Shown: positions 6,137 to 6,768 of the stretch, piece after piece
How the letters are laid out: every line of letters begins with the position of its first letter
Numbering within the stretch: the first letter of the stretch is position 1
Source: Spirochaeta sp.
GTDB lineage: Bacteria; Spirochaetota; Spirochaetia; Sphaerochaetales; Sphaerochaetaceae
Direction: 5' to 3'
NCBI GenBank assembly: GCA_020054965.1
Contig: JAIMZO010000088.1
Location: 1 to 6,768, forward strand
DNA length: 6,768 nucleotides
Program-made: the position numbers and the translations under genes
The notes under the pieces: generated by a model
The model's database searches: none
What the model saw: only the letters and a program-made list of their open reading frames with translations
What the model was told of the DNA's origin: nothing

Positions 6137-6768
6137 TCATTTCTTGAAGACAGCCCCGGTGGAAGCACTGGTTACCTGCTTGGCATAACGGGCCAAATAC
6201 CCTGTGGTAATTGGCGGCTCCTTACAGACCCACTGCTTCTTCCGTTCAAGAAGCGTCTTCTCATCGACCAGCAAGCTGAGCTCACCCCTTGGTATATCAA
6301 TGCTGATCATATCACCTTCCTGGACGAGGGAGATCGGTCCTCCCTCCGCAGCCTCCGGGCTGACATGTCCGATGGAAGCCCCCCGGGTGGCGCCACTGAA
6401 GCGGCCATCGGTGATCAAGGCAACATCCTTGTCCAGGTTCATACCGGCAATGGCACTGGTGGGACTGAGCATCTCACGCATACCAGGGCCTCCCTTCGGC
6501 CCCTCATAGCGGATAACAATGACGTCCCCTGCCTTGATCTCTCCGGCAAAGATTGCCTTGATGGTATCCTCTTCGCTGTCAAAGACTCTTGCTGGTCCTT
6601 TGTGCACCAACATTTTCTCATCAACAGCACTCCTCTTCACCACTGCCCCATCGGGAGCAAGGTTTCCCCTGAGTACGGCAATCCCACCGGTCTTGCTGAA
6701 CGGATTGTCGATGGGGCGGATGACCTCATGGTTGTAGATGGGTGCTGTACTATAGAGTTCCCCTATGG
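6137..6768 (-). CDS. ilvD: Dihydroxyacid dehydratase, C-terminal part (5' end outside window)
   Basis: This is the last 209 complete codons of dihydroxyacid dehydratase, an Fe-S enzyme that dehydrates 2,3-dihydroxyisovalerate and 2,3-dihydroxy-3-methylvalerate to the keto acids before valine and isoleucine. The frame is open to the window edge (first full codon 6764-6766); internal GTG codons near 6643 are not the start. Family-typical blocks in order are [63 protein letters not shown] and the second IlvD/Edd signature [14 protein letters not shown]. The serine in GRFSG is the residue proposed as catalytic base in this family. The end, [17 protein letters not shown], fits IlvD rather than the related 6-phosphogluconate dehydratase Edd. 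The Fe-S cysteines are in the part outside the window. The stop lies 22 nt before ilvB, so the two are co-transcribed. Confidence 0.96.
   Translation of the reverse strand, partial: IGELYSTAPIYNHEVIRPIDNPFSKTGGIAVLRGNLAPDGAVVKRSAVDEKMLVHKGPARVFDSEEDTIKAIFAGEIKAGDVIVIRYEGPKGGPGMREMLSPTSAIAGMNLDKDVALITDGRFSGATRGASIGHVSPEAAEGGPISLVQEGDMISIDIPRGELSLLVDEKTLLERKKQWVCKEPPITTGYLARYAKQVTSASTGAVFKK

Noticed and set aside
6115..6168. N-terminal extension of ilvB by 18 codons
   Set aside because: It overlaps the ilvD end in another frame, and the ribosome binding site at 6123-6127 selects ATG 6114.

Overview
The window comes from an anaerobic, fermentative bacterium with roughly balanced base composition and densely packed genes. 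The clearest genes are the alcohol dehydrogenase end of a bifunctional AdhE and two branched-chain amino acid biosynthesis genes, ilvD and ilvB. The remains of a rubredoxin/ferredoxin-type redox operon point the same way. The AdhE sequence and gene style would fit a spirochaete such as Sphaerochaeta or a clostridial-type anaerobe. That placement is an impression from protein style, not a tested assignment.

Plus strand, 1-3153. The 3' end of adhE (1-971) is followed by a hairpin that looks like a terminator (991-1021). A short leader then precedes a two-gene unit: a Cof-type HAD phosphatase (1127-1933) and a 12-TM major facilitator transporter (1930-3153). These two share a 4-nt ATGA stop/start overlap and are probably translationally coupled.

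Minus strand, 3158-4070. No intact gene lies here, but the minus strand holds two adjacent broken genes that can be reconstructed by changing frame. The upstream one (about 4070-3547) ends in a rubredoxin-like domain. It carries an in-frame TGA, a one-base deletion, an in-frame TAA, and loss of two of the four iron-binding cysteines. The downstream one (3547-3158) carries a 4Fe-4S ferredoxin-like cysteine motif and is disrupted by two opposite frameshifts. The stop of the first and start of the second overlap as TGATG, so they were once an operon. The larger open frames here on the plus strand are shadows of these remnants.

Divergent from the dead operon is a small XRE-family DNA-binding regulator (4226-4501, plus strand). 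Between them is a regulatory-looking stretch with an 8-bp palindrome and a perfect 11-bp tandem repeat. The regulator's last 22 codons lie inside the 3' end of ilvB on the opposite strand.

Minus strand, 4435-6768. The ilvD (3' part) and ilvB genes form an operon in the order ilvD-ilvB, with a 22-nt gap holding a good ribosome binding site. Acetolactate synthase (IlvB) makes the acetohydroxyacids of valine, leucine and isoleucine synthesis, and dihydroxyacid dehydratase (IlvD) acts two steps later. No ilvN regulatory subunit gene follows ilvB in this window. No tRNA, rRNA, CRISPR array or insertion sequence was seen. The most unusual part of the window is the decayed redox operon with its surviving neighbouring regulator.
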